From Bacteroidia bacterium (GTDB taxonomy: Bacteria > Bacteroidota > Bacteroidia > UKL13-3): a DNA stretch of 64,000 nucleotides. The first letter of the stretch is position 1. Every line of letters begins with the position of its first letter. The translations under genes and the position numbers were made by a program. This document shows, in pieces, positions 8,669 through 17,956 of this stretch. Location: positions 1 through 64,000 of the forward strand of contig JAIBAK010000013.1 of the NCBI GenBank assembly GCA_019695215.1. Reading direction: 5' to 3'. The notes beneath the pieces are model-generated. The model saw only the letters and a list, made by a program, of their open reading frames with translations, was not told where the DNA came from and made no database searches.

Positions 8669-11379
8669 CAGAACAACTTGCGCTGATCGTCTTTACTGCT
8701 GGGTTTCTTAAACTGTTTCAACCCGCCTTTGCCCGATGGAGTTACTGCATCGGGGTTGGTTACTTCCAGCTCTACTGCACTTTTTTTTCCTTTAGCTGCC
8801 GGCACATCCAGCAACGGAATGGTAGTAGTTGTTGGCGGCACTTCATGCTCGTCATCTTCTTCCGCTTCATCTTCGGTATTAAGCAGGGTTACACCAAGCA
8901 AATCGTTTGAGGCAATTTTATTCCCGATAGCCTTCCATCCTTTTACCTCAATAAAATCGTTCAGTTTTATTTTCTGACGTTTGGCATCTGCTTTTTTCTT
9001 ACCAATCAACACCTCTACTTCAGGTTCTTTAAACGTGGTAACAAAAATGAGCTTGCACCCTTTTTCTTCACCTATGTACGGGAATTTTTTGTTGAGGGTA
9101 TTGGTTTCAATAAGGAAACGTTTTACATATTGCGTTTTACCATCCGAGTGAATGGCTGCAATTGGCCGGTGTGGCCTGAATTTCTCCAGATGAATAATTT
9201 CATTGGGTTCGTAGCGATTGGTCAGATCGTAATTGGTCATTTCGTACGAACCATCTTTGTATAGTACGAGAATGGCGTCTTCTCCGTCAAACGAACCAAG
9301 AAATCTTCCGCGTTCATCAGTGTTGAGCCTTCCGGTAATATCGTCATACCAAATTTTCCTACCACCCAGCGTAGAACTGCCCTTCTCTTTAAACTTGACT
9401 CCTTTTACAATGTATTTACACAAAATATTACCCTGCGTGTTGCGTCCTTTTATAGCTAAGGCGCCAAAGTCGTAATCAAACACCTGCTTGCGGGCCTTAC
9501 TGCTGGGATGCAGGGTAACGGTTACTATTTCCGATTCGCTGTTCTGATTAGCCGTGAAGTAAACAATCTTACTGTTTTTATTTCCCTGCGTAATATCATA
9601 CTCCTTGTCACGGGTTACTCCGCCCACATTAAAACGTTTGGCAAAACAAAAACGGGTTTTACCGTCTTCGTAAATGACGTTGTAAGCAAGGCGGTCATCG
9701 GTTTTATCAAACACGGCTGCATGGATAATGTCTTTTCCGATAAATGTTTTTTCAGAAACTTTCGTCACTTTAAACTTGCCGTCTTTGCAAAAGGTAATGA
9801 TATCGTCTAAATCCGAGCAGTCGAACAAAAATTCGTCTTTTTTAAGGCTTGTCCCGATAAAACCTTCGACACGGTTCACATACAACTTCGCATTGGAAGC
9901 CGCCACCACCTTAGCCTGTATGGTATCAAACGTACGGATTTCGGTTTTACGCTCCCTACCCTTTCCGTATTTTTTTGCCAGCGACTCAAAATAATCAATG
10001 GTGTACTCGGTAAGGTATTCGATATGGTAATGCACCTCTTCCATTTCCTTCTCCAGTCCTTTTATGTGCTCATCGGCTTTAAAGGCATCGAATTTTGAAA
10101 TGCGTTTAATTTTTATCTCGGTAAGGGCAACAATATCATCGCGGGTAATTTCTCTCCGTAATAATTTTTTGTAGGGTTTTAATCCTTTATCAATGGTCTC
10201 CAGTACGGCTTCCCAGGTTTCGCTTTCTTCGATATTACGGTAAATACGTTTTTCAATAAATATTTTCTCCAGCGAACTCATGTGCCAGTCGTCTTCCAGC
10301 TCATTCAGCTTAATAAGCAACTCGCGCTGCAATAATTCTTTGGTGTGTTCGGTGTTGATGCGTAAAATTTCATTCACGCTCATAAAGCGCGGTTTGTCAT
10401 TTACGATAACACAGGCATTGGGCGATATGGAAACTTCACAGTCGGTAAATGCGTACAGGGCATCAATGGTAATATCAGGCGATACCCCCGGTGCCAGCTG
10501 AATCTGAATTTCCACATCGCGGGCCGTGTTATCAACTACCTTTTTAATTTTAATTTTTCCGCTGTCGTTGGCTTTAATAATGGAATCAATGAGCTGCGTG
10601 GTGGTGGTAGCAAACGGAATATCGCGTATGGCTAATGTTTTTTTATCTACTTCTTCTATTTTGGCTCTTACCCTCAGTTTACCACCCCGCATTCCTTCGT
10701 TGTAGTTGCTCACATCCACCATTCCGCCCGTTGGAAAATCGGGGTAAATTTTTACCTTTTTTCCCTTTAAAATATCAATCGATGCTTTGCAAAGTTCATT
10801 AAAGTTGTGAGGCAAAATTTTGGTAGCCAAACCTACGGCAATCCCTTCTACTCCCTGTGCCAGCAACAGCGGAAATTTCATAGGCAGCGCAACCGGCTCG
10901 CGTTTGCGCCCGTCATACGAACTTTGCCAGCGGGTAGTTTGCGGATTAAAAGCTACTTCCTGTGCAAATTTGGATAAACGTGCCTCGATATAACGCGGGG
11001 CAGCGGCCGAGTCACCGGTGCGTATATCGCCCCAGTTTCCCTGCGTTTCTATCATCAGATCCTTTTGTCCCAGATTCACCATGGCCTCCCCAATGGCAGC
11101 ATCCCCGTGCGGGTGATACTGCATGGTTTGTCCTATCACATTGGCCACTTTATTAAAACGCCCGTCATCAATTTCGCGCATGGCATGCAAAATTCTGCGC
11201 TGCACAGGCTTTAGTCCGTCATCAATAGCCGGAACGGCCCGTTCCAAAATTACATACGAGGCATAATCCAGAAACCAGTCCTGGTACATGCCCGATACCG
11301 ACTGCACATCCTGTATATGGCTGTCGTGGTCTGTACGTTCCTGCTCGTTATTTGTCAGATTGTCCAACTCGTCACTCAT
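8668..11379 (-). CDS. parC: DNA topoisomerase IV subunit A (DNA gyrase/topo IV A family)
   Basis: 903 residues. Breakage-reunion domain at the N-terminus with VQRRILHAM, the YHPHGDAAIGEAM quinolone-pocket segment and the catalytic Tyr130 in APRYIEARL. A coiled-coil region near 440-490 precedes a C-terminal beta-propeller-like half and an acidic/basic low-complexity tail. No canonical GyrA box is evident; the closest is KGRNTQGN. With the length this favours ParC over GyrA. Role: decatenation of daughter chromosomes together with ParE, which is not in the window. It is the first gene of a two-gene unit with the downstream hydrolase. Confidence 0.88.
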   Translation of the reverse strand: MSDELDNLTNNEQERTDHDSHIQDVQSVSGMYQDWFLDYASYVILERAVPAIDDGLKPVQRRILHAMREIDDGRFNKVANVIGQTMQYHPHGDAAIGEAMVNLGQKDLMIETQGNWGDIRTGDSAAAPRYIEARLSKFAQEVAFNPQTTRWQSSYDGRKREPVALPMKFPLLLAQGVEGIAVGLATKILPHNFNELCKASIDILKGKKVKIYPDFPTGGMVDVSNYNEGMRGGKLRVRAKIEEVDKKTLAIRDIPFATTTTQLIDSIIKANDSGKIKIKKVVDNTARDVEIQIQLAPGVSPDITIDALYAFTDCEVSISPNACVIVNDKPRFMSVNEILRINTEHTKELLQRELLIKLNELEDDWHMSSLEKIFIEKRIYRNIEESETWEAVLETIDKGLKPYKKLLRREITRDDIVALTEIKIKRISKFDAFKADEHIKGLEKEMEEVHYHIEYLTEYTIDYFESLAKKYGKGRERKTEIRTFDTIQAKVVAASNAKLYVNRVEGFIGTSLKKDEFLFDCSDLDDIITFCKDGKFKVTKVSEKTFIGKDIIHAAVFDKTDDRLAYNVIYEDGKTRFCFAKRFNVGGVTRDKEYDITQGNKNSKIVYFTANQNSESEIVTVTLHPSSKARKQVFDYDFGALAIKGRNTQGNILCKYIVKGVKFKEKGSSTLGGRKIWYDDITGRLNTDERGRFLGSFDGEDAILVLYKDGSYEMTNYDLTNRYEPNEIIHLEKFRPHRPIAAIHSDGKTQYVKRFLIETNTLNKKFPYIGEEKGCKLIFVTTFKEPEVEVLIGKKKADAKRQKIKLNDFIEVKGWKAIGNKIASNDLLGVTLLNTEDEAEEDDEHEVPPTTTTIPLLDVPAAKGKKSAVELEVTNPDAVTPSGKGGLKQFKKPSSKDDQRKLF

Positions 11380-11577
11380 GGTATATTCACTCCTAACCTC
11401 ACGAAACTACCTATTGCAGGCGGGTATGCCTAAAAACCGTTTTAAAACTTATGTACAGCAGGGTGTGAAGAAATAAACAACAGAGAGTTTAATGTTTGAA
11501 GTTCAAAAGTTTAAAGTTTTGTGACCCGTGTCATTGATCATCTAATTAATGAGGGGCAACCATTTTATGAATTTATG

Positions 11578-11585
11578 TATCTTTG
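11578..11585 (+). promoter_or_regulatory. -7 box for the T9SS cargo gene cluster
   Basis: TATCTTTG lies 16 bases before the ATG of the first paralog. No clear -33 element is visible 19-21 bases upstream. It probably drives all three overlapping genes. Confidence 0.5.
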
Positions 11586-11601
11586 AATAAACGACCTGAA
11601 T

Positions 11602-13038
11602 ATGAGAAAGGGTTTAATCCTGTTCGCGATTCTACTGTCCTTTATAGTGAAAGCCCAAAACTATCGGCTAATTACTCCCTATAAAAAACAAATTTTCCAT
11701 AACCCTTATGGAGGGGTTCATGTTATTTACCTTGATTCTTCCTCAGCAGAAGGCCAGGATTCTGCATTTTTCGATTATAGAAAATTGAATAGCCGCTTTG
11801 CTTCTGCCTATTGTAATTCGTTGGGCAAAATGGTTTTTACCCCGAATAGAAATTGCATTTGGGGATCCAAAATTATAGAAACACCCGACCGAAAAACTCT
11901 TTTCATAACCGAGCTCCATGATACCGTATTCTTTCCTTCTTCGTATGCGCTGTCTGATAAATGGACTTTATACAAAAGAGATTCGCTGCTAATTCAGGCA
12001 GAAGTGACCGCTATTGATACAGAAACTGTAATAGGAGGATTTATTGACTCAGTTGTTACACTTTCATTATCATGTAAGGAGTATCCAAACCTTTTAATAA
12101 ACGGGAAAAAGCTAAAAATAGGAAGTACAACCGGCTTAATTCAGACCATCGATTTTGAGTTTTCTTATGATAATGCCTTCCAGGAATATAGGTTAATAGC
12201 ACATGAAAAATTAAAATTAGGCCCGACTGTTCCATTATTTGATAACGTATTTGATTTTGAAGCAGGAGATGCCTTTGAACAAACCATTGACAACAATGAT
12301 TGTGGCACCAAATTATTTGCATACAGATATTTCGAGGTGCTTCATGCAGTGAAATATGGGGATACCCTTACAACTTATGTATTAAAACGAAATGAACTTA
12401 GGTTTTCCCCTTTTTTTAGTGTGAAAACCGACACCTTCACGGAAAATTTTAACCGTAGAGACTATTTGTTTAATCTTCCCGGACAATATCCTTTCTATTA
12501 TAATTATCACTTAAGATACAATTCAGCAGAAAATGAATTATATCAGGAACGTTGCGAGGGATGCTTGTTTTCTTCCATTGACTCCATTCAATTCTTTCGG
12601 AGGCCTCTTTTTGAAGATGCTTTTTTTGAATTGTATAGGAGACACACAGGCATGTATCAACGAAGTTCGGCAGGTATGTGTCAGAATAGTTGGATATTCT
12701 ATAGGTATGACACAAAAGTTTCCTATATAAAAAAGGGGAATTTTAGCTGGGGACAATCGCACTACCTGAGTTTTATATCTGGTATAGAGGGCCGGGAAAG
12801 TTCCCGTTTGGTTAAAATCTATCCTAATCCCGTACAGCAAATACTTACCATTGAATGGAACAACCATGAACAGGCTTCTTTGCTGCTTTTTGATTTGATT
12901 GGCAGAGAAGTATTTTCCAGTAAACTTCAGGAAGGGAAAAACGAACTTTCTCTTCCATCTATTCCTCCGGGTGTTTATTTTTATTCAGTGCAGTCGCCTT
13001 CCGGAATAACTACGCAGGGAAAAATTATTAGACGATGA
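11602..13038 (+). CDS. Secreted T9SS type A cargo protein, paralog 1 of 3
   Basis: 478 residues; function unknown. A signal peptide (residues 1-19, cleavage after VKA-Q) precedes about 380 residues without recognisable domain. The C-terminal ~75 residues form a T9SS type A sorting domain (IYPNPVQQ ... GVYFYSVQSPSG ... KIIRR). It is related to the next two genes mainly in the sorting domain and at the NYR/NYA start of the mature protein; the middle is divergent. The stop overlaps the next start in ATGA. Confidence 0.85.
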   Translation: MRKGLILFAILLSFIVKAQNYRLITPYKKQIFHNPYGGVHVIYLDSSSAEGQDSAFFDYRKLNSRFASAYCNSLGKMVFTPNRNCIWGSKIIETPDRKTLFITELHDTVFFPSSYALSDKWTLYKRDSLLIQAEVTAIDTETVIGGFIDSVVTLSLSCKEYPNLLINGKKLKIGSTTGLIQTIDFEFSYDNAFQEYRLIAHEKLKLGPTVPLFDNVFDFEAGDAFEQTIDNNDCGTKLFAYRYFEVLHAVKYGDTLTTYVLKRNELRFSPFFSVKTDTFTENFNRRDYLFNLPGQYPFYYNYHLRYNSAENELYQERCEGCLFSSIDSIQFFRRPLFEDAFFELYRRHTGMYQRSSAGMCQNSWIFYRYDTKVSYIKKGNFSWGQSHYLSFISGIEGRESSRLVKIYPNPVQQILTIEWNNHEQASLLLFDLIGREVFSSKLQEGKNELSLPSIPPGVYFYSVQSPSGITTQGKIIRR

Positions 13039-13117
13039 AAAGAATTATTTTCCTTTTTTTTATAATGGTTTCGATAAAGGCAGTAGCCCAAAATTATGCT
13101 CCGTTTAAACCGGGGGT
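12976..13117 (+). repeat. 142-bp perfect direct repeat, copy 1
   Basis: Identical to 14418-14559 (offset 1442). It spans the last ~20 codons of paralog 1 and the first ~28 codons of paralog 2, so it covers a gene junction. Weaker similarity continues upstream to about 12820 through the sorting domain. Confidence 0.95.
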
Positions 13118-14480
13118 TCTCTATGATTTTTCACCAATATATCAGGGAGTCGTTCAGCAACCTCTTATGGGAGGATATGCCATCAGTCCAACAATTTTTA
13201 TTGATTCTTCTTTCGTACAGGGAAACGATACCTGTTATGTAAACTATAAACATATTGAAGATAACCCGTTTTCGGGTCCTGATTTTTGCCATAAAATCAG
13301 TAGAAATTTCTGGCTTGGAGAAAAAATGATACACCAAGCAACCGGAGATTTCTTGTTTACTGCAAAAAATGGGGATACCACAAGACTTAAAACACAGGTA
13401 AATGTAAACGATTCATTTATTTTTCTGTTTGAGCAGCAACACCCCGATACCTTTTACCTTGCTTATGTAATATCAAAACAGCCGGAAACAGTAAGAGGAA
13501 TTACTGATTCGGTTATTACCTATCGTATTCTTCGTACCAATAATCAAAAGCAGCCGGTTCAATCAGTCTCTAATTTTTTAGAAATAAAACTGAGTAAAAG
13601 CTACGGTGTATTGCAATGGGTAATTCCTGAAAACGATAAAGTGATAGTTCAGTCTTACAATAACACTCATCCTCAAAGTTCAATATACCCTTCAATGGCC
13701 ACAATCAATCAATTTGAAACAGGCGATATCTTTGAATATGAGTTTTACCGATATAATAATCAGACCAGGTATTCTTACCAACGCAGAGAAGTTATTGCAA
13801 AACAAATTTACGGAGCCATAGATTCAATTGTTTATACCTTTGAAGAAAGTACCCTTTTTATACCATATAAACCCCAAAAACCTATTTTAACTGATACCGT
13901 TACACAGGTAATATATCCAATCACTAACCCCGAACAGTTTTTCAAAAGCCTTGGGCCCTATCAATGGCTAATCCCGATAATATTGTTGGATACACTCGGA
14001 TTTTCTGTGAGCCTGCATGGTGGTTTTATGTCTTTCAATGATACTTGCTGGCAAACTCCTCATGATGGTATGATTACTTCCCGTTTGTTTAAACCTGGAA
14101 TAGGGTTAATATCTTCCGTTTATCCGATTAATTTTGGAGATGATGCCGAGATAAAGCAACTATATTATTATAAAAAAGGCAACCAAACCTGGGGTACCTC
14201 AATTGATTTTAATCTTAAAAAGAGCTCCCGGGAACTGGAACAGCAAAGCACAGTTTCCATCTACCCTAATCCTGTACAGCAAATCCTTACCATTGAATGG
14301 AATGACCATGAACAGGCTTCTTTGCTGCTTTTTGATTTGGTAGGGAAAGAAGTATTTTCCTGTAAACTTCAGGAAGGGAAAAACGAACTGTCTCTTTCAG
14401 CTTTTCCTCCGGGTGTGTATTTTTATTCAGTGCAGTCGCCTTCCGGAATAACTACGCAGGGAAAAATTATTAGACGATGA
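13035..14480 (+). CDS. Secreted T9SS type A cargo protein, paralog 2 of 3
   Basis: 481 residues; unknown function. A signal peptide (MKRIIFLFFIMVSIKAVAQ) and the following NYAPFKPGV are identical to those of paralog 3. The body contains a repeated theme of short beta strands and 'Y-P/I-N' turns. A type A sorting domain (IYPNPVQQIL ... KIIRR) closes the protein and is almost the same as in paralog 1. It overlaps both neighbours by ATGA, giving a coupled three-gene unit. The likely fate is the cell surface. Confidence 0.85.
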   Translation: MKRIIFLFFIMVSIKAVAQNYAPFKPGVLYDFSPIYQGVVQQPLMGGYAISPTIFIDSSFVQGNDTCYVNYKHIEDNPFSGPDFCHKISRNFWLGEKMIHQATGDFLFTAKNGDTTRLKTQVNVNDSFIFLFEQQHPDTFYLAYVISKQPETVRGITDSVITYRILRTNNQKQPVQSVSNFLEIKLSKSYGVLQWVIPENDKVIVQSYNNTHPQSSIYPSMATINQFETGDIFEYEFYRYNNQTRYSYQRREVIAKQIYGAIDSIVYTFEESTLFIPYKPQKPILTDTVTQVIYPITNPEQFFKSLGPYQWLIPIILLDTLGFSVSLHGGFMSFNDTCWQTPHDGMITSRLFKPGIGLISSVYPINFGDDAEIKQLYYYKKGNQTWGTSIDFNLKKSSRELEQQSTVSIYPNPVQQILTIEWNDHEQASLLLFDLVGKEVFSCKLQEGKNELSLSAFPPGVYFYSVQSPSGITTQGKIIRR

Positions 14481-14559
14481 AAAGAATTATTTTCCTTTTT
14501 TTTATAATGGTTTCGATAAAGGCAGTAGCCCAAAATTATGCTCCGTTTAAACCGGGGGT
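14418..14559 (+). repeat. 142-bp perfect direct repeat, copy 2
   Basis: Same sequence as 12976-13117, spanning the junction of paralogs 2 and 3. The base before and the base after both differ between the copies, which defines the edges. Confidence 0.95.
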
Positions 14560-15928
14560 GGTGTATGTTTTTCTGTCACCAAGCAATTATTTTTGGGAAG
14601 CCCCCCCTGCATATGTAGCCGATCCTACTACTCATACTATCTATATCGATACCCAGTTTGTATCAGGAACCGACACTTTGTTTATGAATTATAACCATAT
14701 TATCATTGGAAGTATGAGTTGCCTCAAATTTAACAGAGCTTTTTTTATGGGTAGGGAAATGATAAAACGAAACAACGGAGATTTTTTGTTTACCCAAAAC
14801 AATAACGATACAATATGCCTGAAAACATTCGTTCAACCAAACGATACTTTTGTGTTTTTAAGTGAAAAGCTACATCCTGACAGCAACTATTTTGCAGTTG
14901 TAAAAAGCAGGCAATTTGAAACTTTTGATGGGACCAATGATACCGTAATTACCTACTCCATTATCAGGCTAAATCAGCTGCATCAGCTTATCAATTCACA
15001 AACTAATTTTAAAGAAATAAAAATCAGTCGCAGTTTTGGACTTATCCAATGGGTATTTCCTGGTGCTTCTGTTACCATAAGTCCAACTCATTGCAGCGAC
15101 CGTAATTTTGGGAAACCCTACCCATCGGTTAAAAATTTAAATGCTTATGAAAAGGGCGATATTTTCGAATATTCTATCAAAGTATATGGGCCCAACTCAC
15201 CTTACAAGTATGAGCGAAGAAGAATTATAGATAAACTAAGTTCAGCATTAAACGACACCATTCAATACAGAATTGAAATAAGCACCATTAATCTGTATTA
15301 TAAACAACAAGGCATTAGCTATGATACCTTGGAAGTGACCATCTTAAATGCCGATGCTGACGATGCGTGGTGTAACCATAATGCATTTTTCAAAAATCCT
15401 TATCCGCAAGGGCAGTACGCCTATATTCTGTGTGATAGCGGAGGCTTTGTATTAAATCAAAGAGCAGATTTATTCAAAAGCAATACTGATTCTTGTCTTC
15501 ACCAACCATTAGACGGGGTAAGCTCTTCATCATTGCACCGACCTGGAATTGGATTAGTAAGTTCAATTACTCCTATTAACCTGGGGGATAATGCTGAACT
15601 TAAAAACCTATACTACTTTAAAAAAGGAAACACTTCATGGGGCACGCCTGCTAATTTCAATCTTCTTCTTAACCAGGATAATTTACCTGAAGAAAAACAC
15701 ATTTCCATCTACCCCAACCCCGTACAGGATATTCTCAACATTGAGTTGAACGAACACAAACCTGCACAGTTTACATTATATGATTTGGTGGGAAAAGAAG
15801 TGTTTGCCTGCGCACTCAACGAAGGTAAAAATGAACTTGCCTTTTCATCTATTCCTCCGGGTGTTTATTTTTATTCAGTACAGTCGGGTGAAGGAGTAAC
15901 CACACAAGGGAAAATCATTCGGAAATAA
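14477..15928 (+). CDS. Secreted T9SS type A cargo protein, paralog 3 of 3
   Basis: 483 residues; unknown function. Signal peptide and mature start are identical to paralog 2, and the body is clearly homologous (for example the DG...S-LFKPGIGL/LHRPGIGL block near residue 355, followed by the YYFKKGN-WGT block). Its sorting domain (IYPNPVQDILNIEL ... KIIRK) is more divergent than those of paralogs 1 and 2. Last gene of the unit; no strong terminator follows. Confidence 0.85.
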   Translation: MKRIIFLFFIMVSIKAVAQNYAPFKPGVVYVFLSPSNYFWEAPPAYVADPTTHTIYIDTQFVSGTDTLFMNYNHIIIGSMSCLKFNRAFFMGREMIKRNNGDFLFTQNNNDTICLKTFVQPNDTFVFLSEKLHPDSNYFAVVKSRQFETFDGTNDTVITYSIIRLNQLHQLINSQTNFKEIKISRSFGLIQWVFPGASVTISPTHCSDRNFGKPYPSVKNLNAYEKGDIFEYSIKVYGPNSPYKYERRRIIDKLSSALNDTIQYRIEISTINLYYKQQGISYDTLEVTILNADADDAWCNHNAFFKNPYPQGQYAYILCDSGGFVLNQRADLFKSNTDSCLHQPLDGVSSSSLHRPGIGLVSSITPINLGDNAELKNLYYFKKGNTSWGTPANFNLLLNQDNLPEEKHISIYPNPVQDILNIELNEHKPAQFTLYDLVGKEVFACALNEGKNELAFSSIPPGVYFYSVQSGEGVTTQGKIIRK

Positions 15929-16220
15929 ATTCTTCCATCCCTGTTATAGCCTATCTCCCTCCATCAAATTTTCGATACCCCGACCCCAATATGCCTATGT
16001 GATTACACTAGGTGGCTATGTGTTAAAAAAATAAAAACATATAGATAAATAGGCTGCATAGGCACAATAGAAGAATATTGATGATTATTTTTTTCGTGCT
16101 GTCGGTTGCTACAACCGACTGAACATATTTTTGTGTAGATGTCCCGCCACTAGTGTTAACATGTTTTGGGTGGTGAGGCGATAGAACGTCAAATTGATGT
16201 AATCTGCTTAACTTGCGCCC
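15929..16220. other. Intergenic region with one small hairpin
   Basis: 292 bases without a supported gene. It holds an 8-bp hairpin (16101-16119) and a weak inverted pair TGCCTATG / CATAGGCA (15992-15999 and 16057-16064). A TAACTTG just before the next ATG resembles a shortened -7 box. Confidence 0.5.
16101..16119. repeat. Short hairpin GTCGGTTG-CTA-CAACCGAC
   Basis: Perfect 8-bp inverted repeat with a 3-base loop. It resembles in layout the two other GTTTGC-centred hairpins at 30863 and 30935. It has no clean T tract, so a terminator role is doubtful. Confidence 0.6.
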
Positions 16221-17315
16221 ATGCGCATTGCTTTTGATGCCAAACGTGCATTTTTAAATCAATCGGGGCTGGGCAATTATTCCCGTACCCTGCTTAAAAA
16301 CCTATGCCGGTATCAAAGCGGGCACTCCCTGCACCTGCTTACTCCCGAAGCTAAACTCAATACCAATACCGATTTTCTTTTTCATGAACCTGATATACAT
16401 ATTCACAGTGGTATCTCGGTTATCAATCGGCTGTTTCCTTCGCCTGCATTTTTTAATACACACCACATAGATATTTACCACGGACTAAGCAATGAATTAC
16501 CGCTGAATGCCGCCAAACTAAAGGTAAAAAAAGTGGTAACCATTCACGATGTCATTTTTTTGCGTTATCCGCAATTGTACCGCCCTGTTGACCGGGCCAT
16601 TTATACCTGGAAAACCCGCAAAGCCTGCGAAGCGGCCGATACCGTTATCGCCATCAGCCATCAAACCAAAAACGATTTGATGGAATTTTTGAAAGTGCCC
16701 GAACAAAAAATAAAAGTAGTGTACCAAAGCTGCGATGAACTTTACACCCGCACCGAAGCCGCACCGGTTACAGCTCTTAACTTACCCCCGCAATACCTTT
16801 TGTATGTGGGCACCATTGAACCGCGCAAAAACCTGCTGAGTATAACCAAAGCTTTAAAAATACTGAAGAATAAAGTAACCCTTCCGCTGGTGGTAATTGG
16901 AAAACCCACTCCCTACAAAAAACAGGTACAGCAATACTTAAAAAATCATGGTTTAGAAGAACGGGTATTGTTTGCCGAAAATATTCCGCTTGAACAAATG
17001 CCGGCTATTTACCGCGGGGCCTCGCTGTTTATTTACCCAAGCACCTTTGAGGGCTTTGGCATTCCTATCATTGAAGCTTTGTACAGCAAGGTTCCTGTTA
17101 TTACCGGAACCGGAAGCTGCTTTGAAGAAGCCGGAGGTAAAGCTACCAGCTATATTAACCCCGAATTAAATTTTGAACTGGCCGAAAGCATAGAGCAGGT
17201 GTTAAACTCTCCCAAACTTTCGCTTCAAATGGTTAATGAAGGATATAATTATGTGCAGCGGTTTAATGCCCGAAATACATCGCAGGAGCTGATGCAGGTG
17301 TACACAAACGGCTGA
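16221..17315 (+). CDS. Family 4 glycosyltransferase (GT-B fold)
   Basis: 364 residues. The N-terminal half starts MRIAFDAKRAFLNQSGLGNYSR (acceptor/donor Gly loop). The C-terminal half has VGTIEPRKNL and the donor-binding PSTFEGFGIPIIEAL with the conserved E-x7-E Glu pair. It transfers a sugar from a nucleotide sugar, probably in polysaccharide or LPS synthesis; substrate not predictable. It stands alone between unrelated genes. The ATG follows TAACTTGCGCCC directly, hinting at a very short leader. Confidence 0.9.
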   Translation: MRIAFDAKRAFLNQSGLGNYSRTLLKNLCRYQSGHSLHLLTPEAKLNTNTDFLFHEPDIHIHSGISVINRLFPSPAFFNTHHIDIYHGLSNELPLNAAKLKVKKVVTIHDVIFLRYPQLYRPVDRAIYTWKTRKACEAADTVIAISHQTKNDLMEFLKVPEQKIKVVYQSCDELYTRTEAAPVTALNLPPQYLLYVGTIEPRKNLLSITKALKILKNKVTLPLVVIGKPTPYKKQVQQYLKNHGLEERVLFAENIPLEQMPAIYRGASLFIYPSTFEGFGIPIIEALYSKVPVITGTGSCFEEAGGKATSYINPELNFELAESIEQVLNSPKLSLQMVNEGYNYVQRFNARNTSQELMQVYTNG

Positions 17316-17443
17316 AAGTCCGATACACTGAGACTCTAAAAAACGCAAGTACAACAGGGATTTACATTTTTATCAGTATTATTTTTTTAAAAGTAGGGGC
17401 GTTTATCATTACTTTTAATTTCTATTTTATTTAAACTTGTACC

Positions 17444-17791
17444 ATGAAGATGAATAAAGCGGTGGCAGGCTATCATATGCTGATGATACTGTCGGAAGTA
17501 GATGGTGAATTTGCCGGTTCTGAAGGAATTGTAATTGTTAAATACCTGAAGGATAATTTTCCGTTTCATATTGAAATGGATAATGAAGTGGAAATACTAA
17601 GCACCCTGCCAAGGGATAAATACTTAGATCATTTCAGAAAAGCTGCCGAAGATTTCTTTAGCGACTCTACCGAACACGAGCGCAGTGATTTTCTTAAGTT
17701 TGCCATTAGCTTAGTAAAAGCCGATGCACAGATTACCCGTGACGAAAACCAATACATTGATATACTTTGCGACTGCTGGGATATCAATTAA
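17444..17791 (+). CDS. TerB-like small helical protein
   Basis: 115 residues, all helical by composition. The two halves carry the TerB/DjlA-N pattern: ILSEVDGEFAGSEG...I..YL near the start and ISLVKADAQITRDENQYIDIL near the end (acidic D-G/A-x-I-x-x-x-E turns). TerB-fold proteins are linked to tellurite and membrane stress, but isolated ones have no fixed role. A second in-frame ATG two codons later is also possible. Confidence 0.65.
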   Translation: MKMNKAVAGYHMLMILSEVDGEFAGSEGIVIVKYLKDNFPFHIEMDNEVEILSTLPRDKYLDHFRKAAEDFFSDSTEHERSDFLKFAISLVKADAQITRDENQYIDILCDCWDIN

Positions 17792-17931
17792 GTGATGAAT
17801 TTGTTGTGAGTGCTATCCAGTCTCGCTGAGTTTACCGAAGCGTGAATTCTGTGAGTGGATGATTTTTATCATTTCAGGGTTTTCTTACTTAACCATGACA
17901 ATTGAACCCATGCTATAACGATACGTGTTTT

Positions 17932-17939
17932 TACATTTG
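17932..17939 (+). promoter_or_regulatory. -7 box for the TolB-like gene
   Basis: TACATTTG lies 17 bases before the ATG. The -33 element is unclear. Confidence 0.5.
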
Positions 17940-17956
17940 CGTAATTTTATTTACGT

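Noticed and set aside
16101-16127. Rho-independent terminator after the T9SS cluster
   Set aside because: The 8-bp stem is followed by TGAACATATTTTT rather than a clean T run, and it lies 170 bases after the stop. Kept only as a hairpin repeat.
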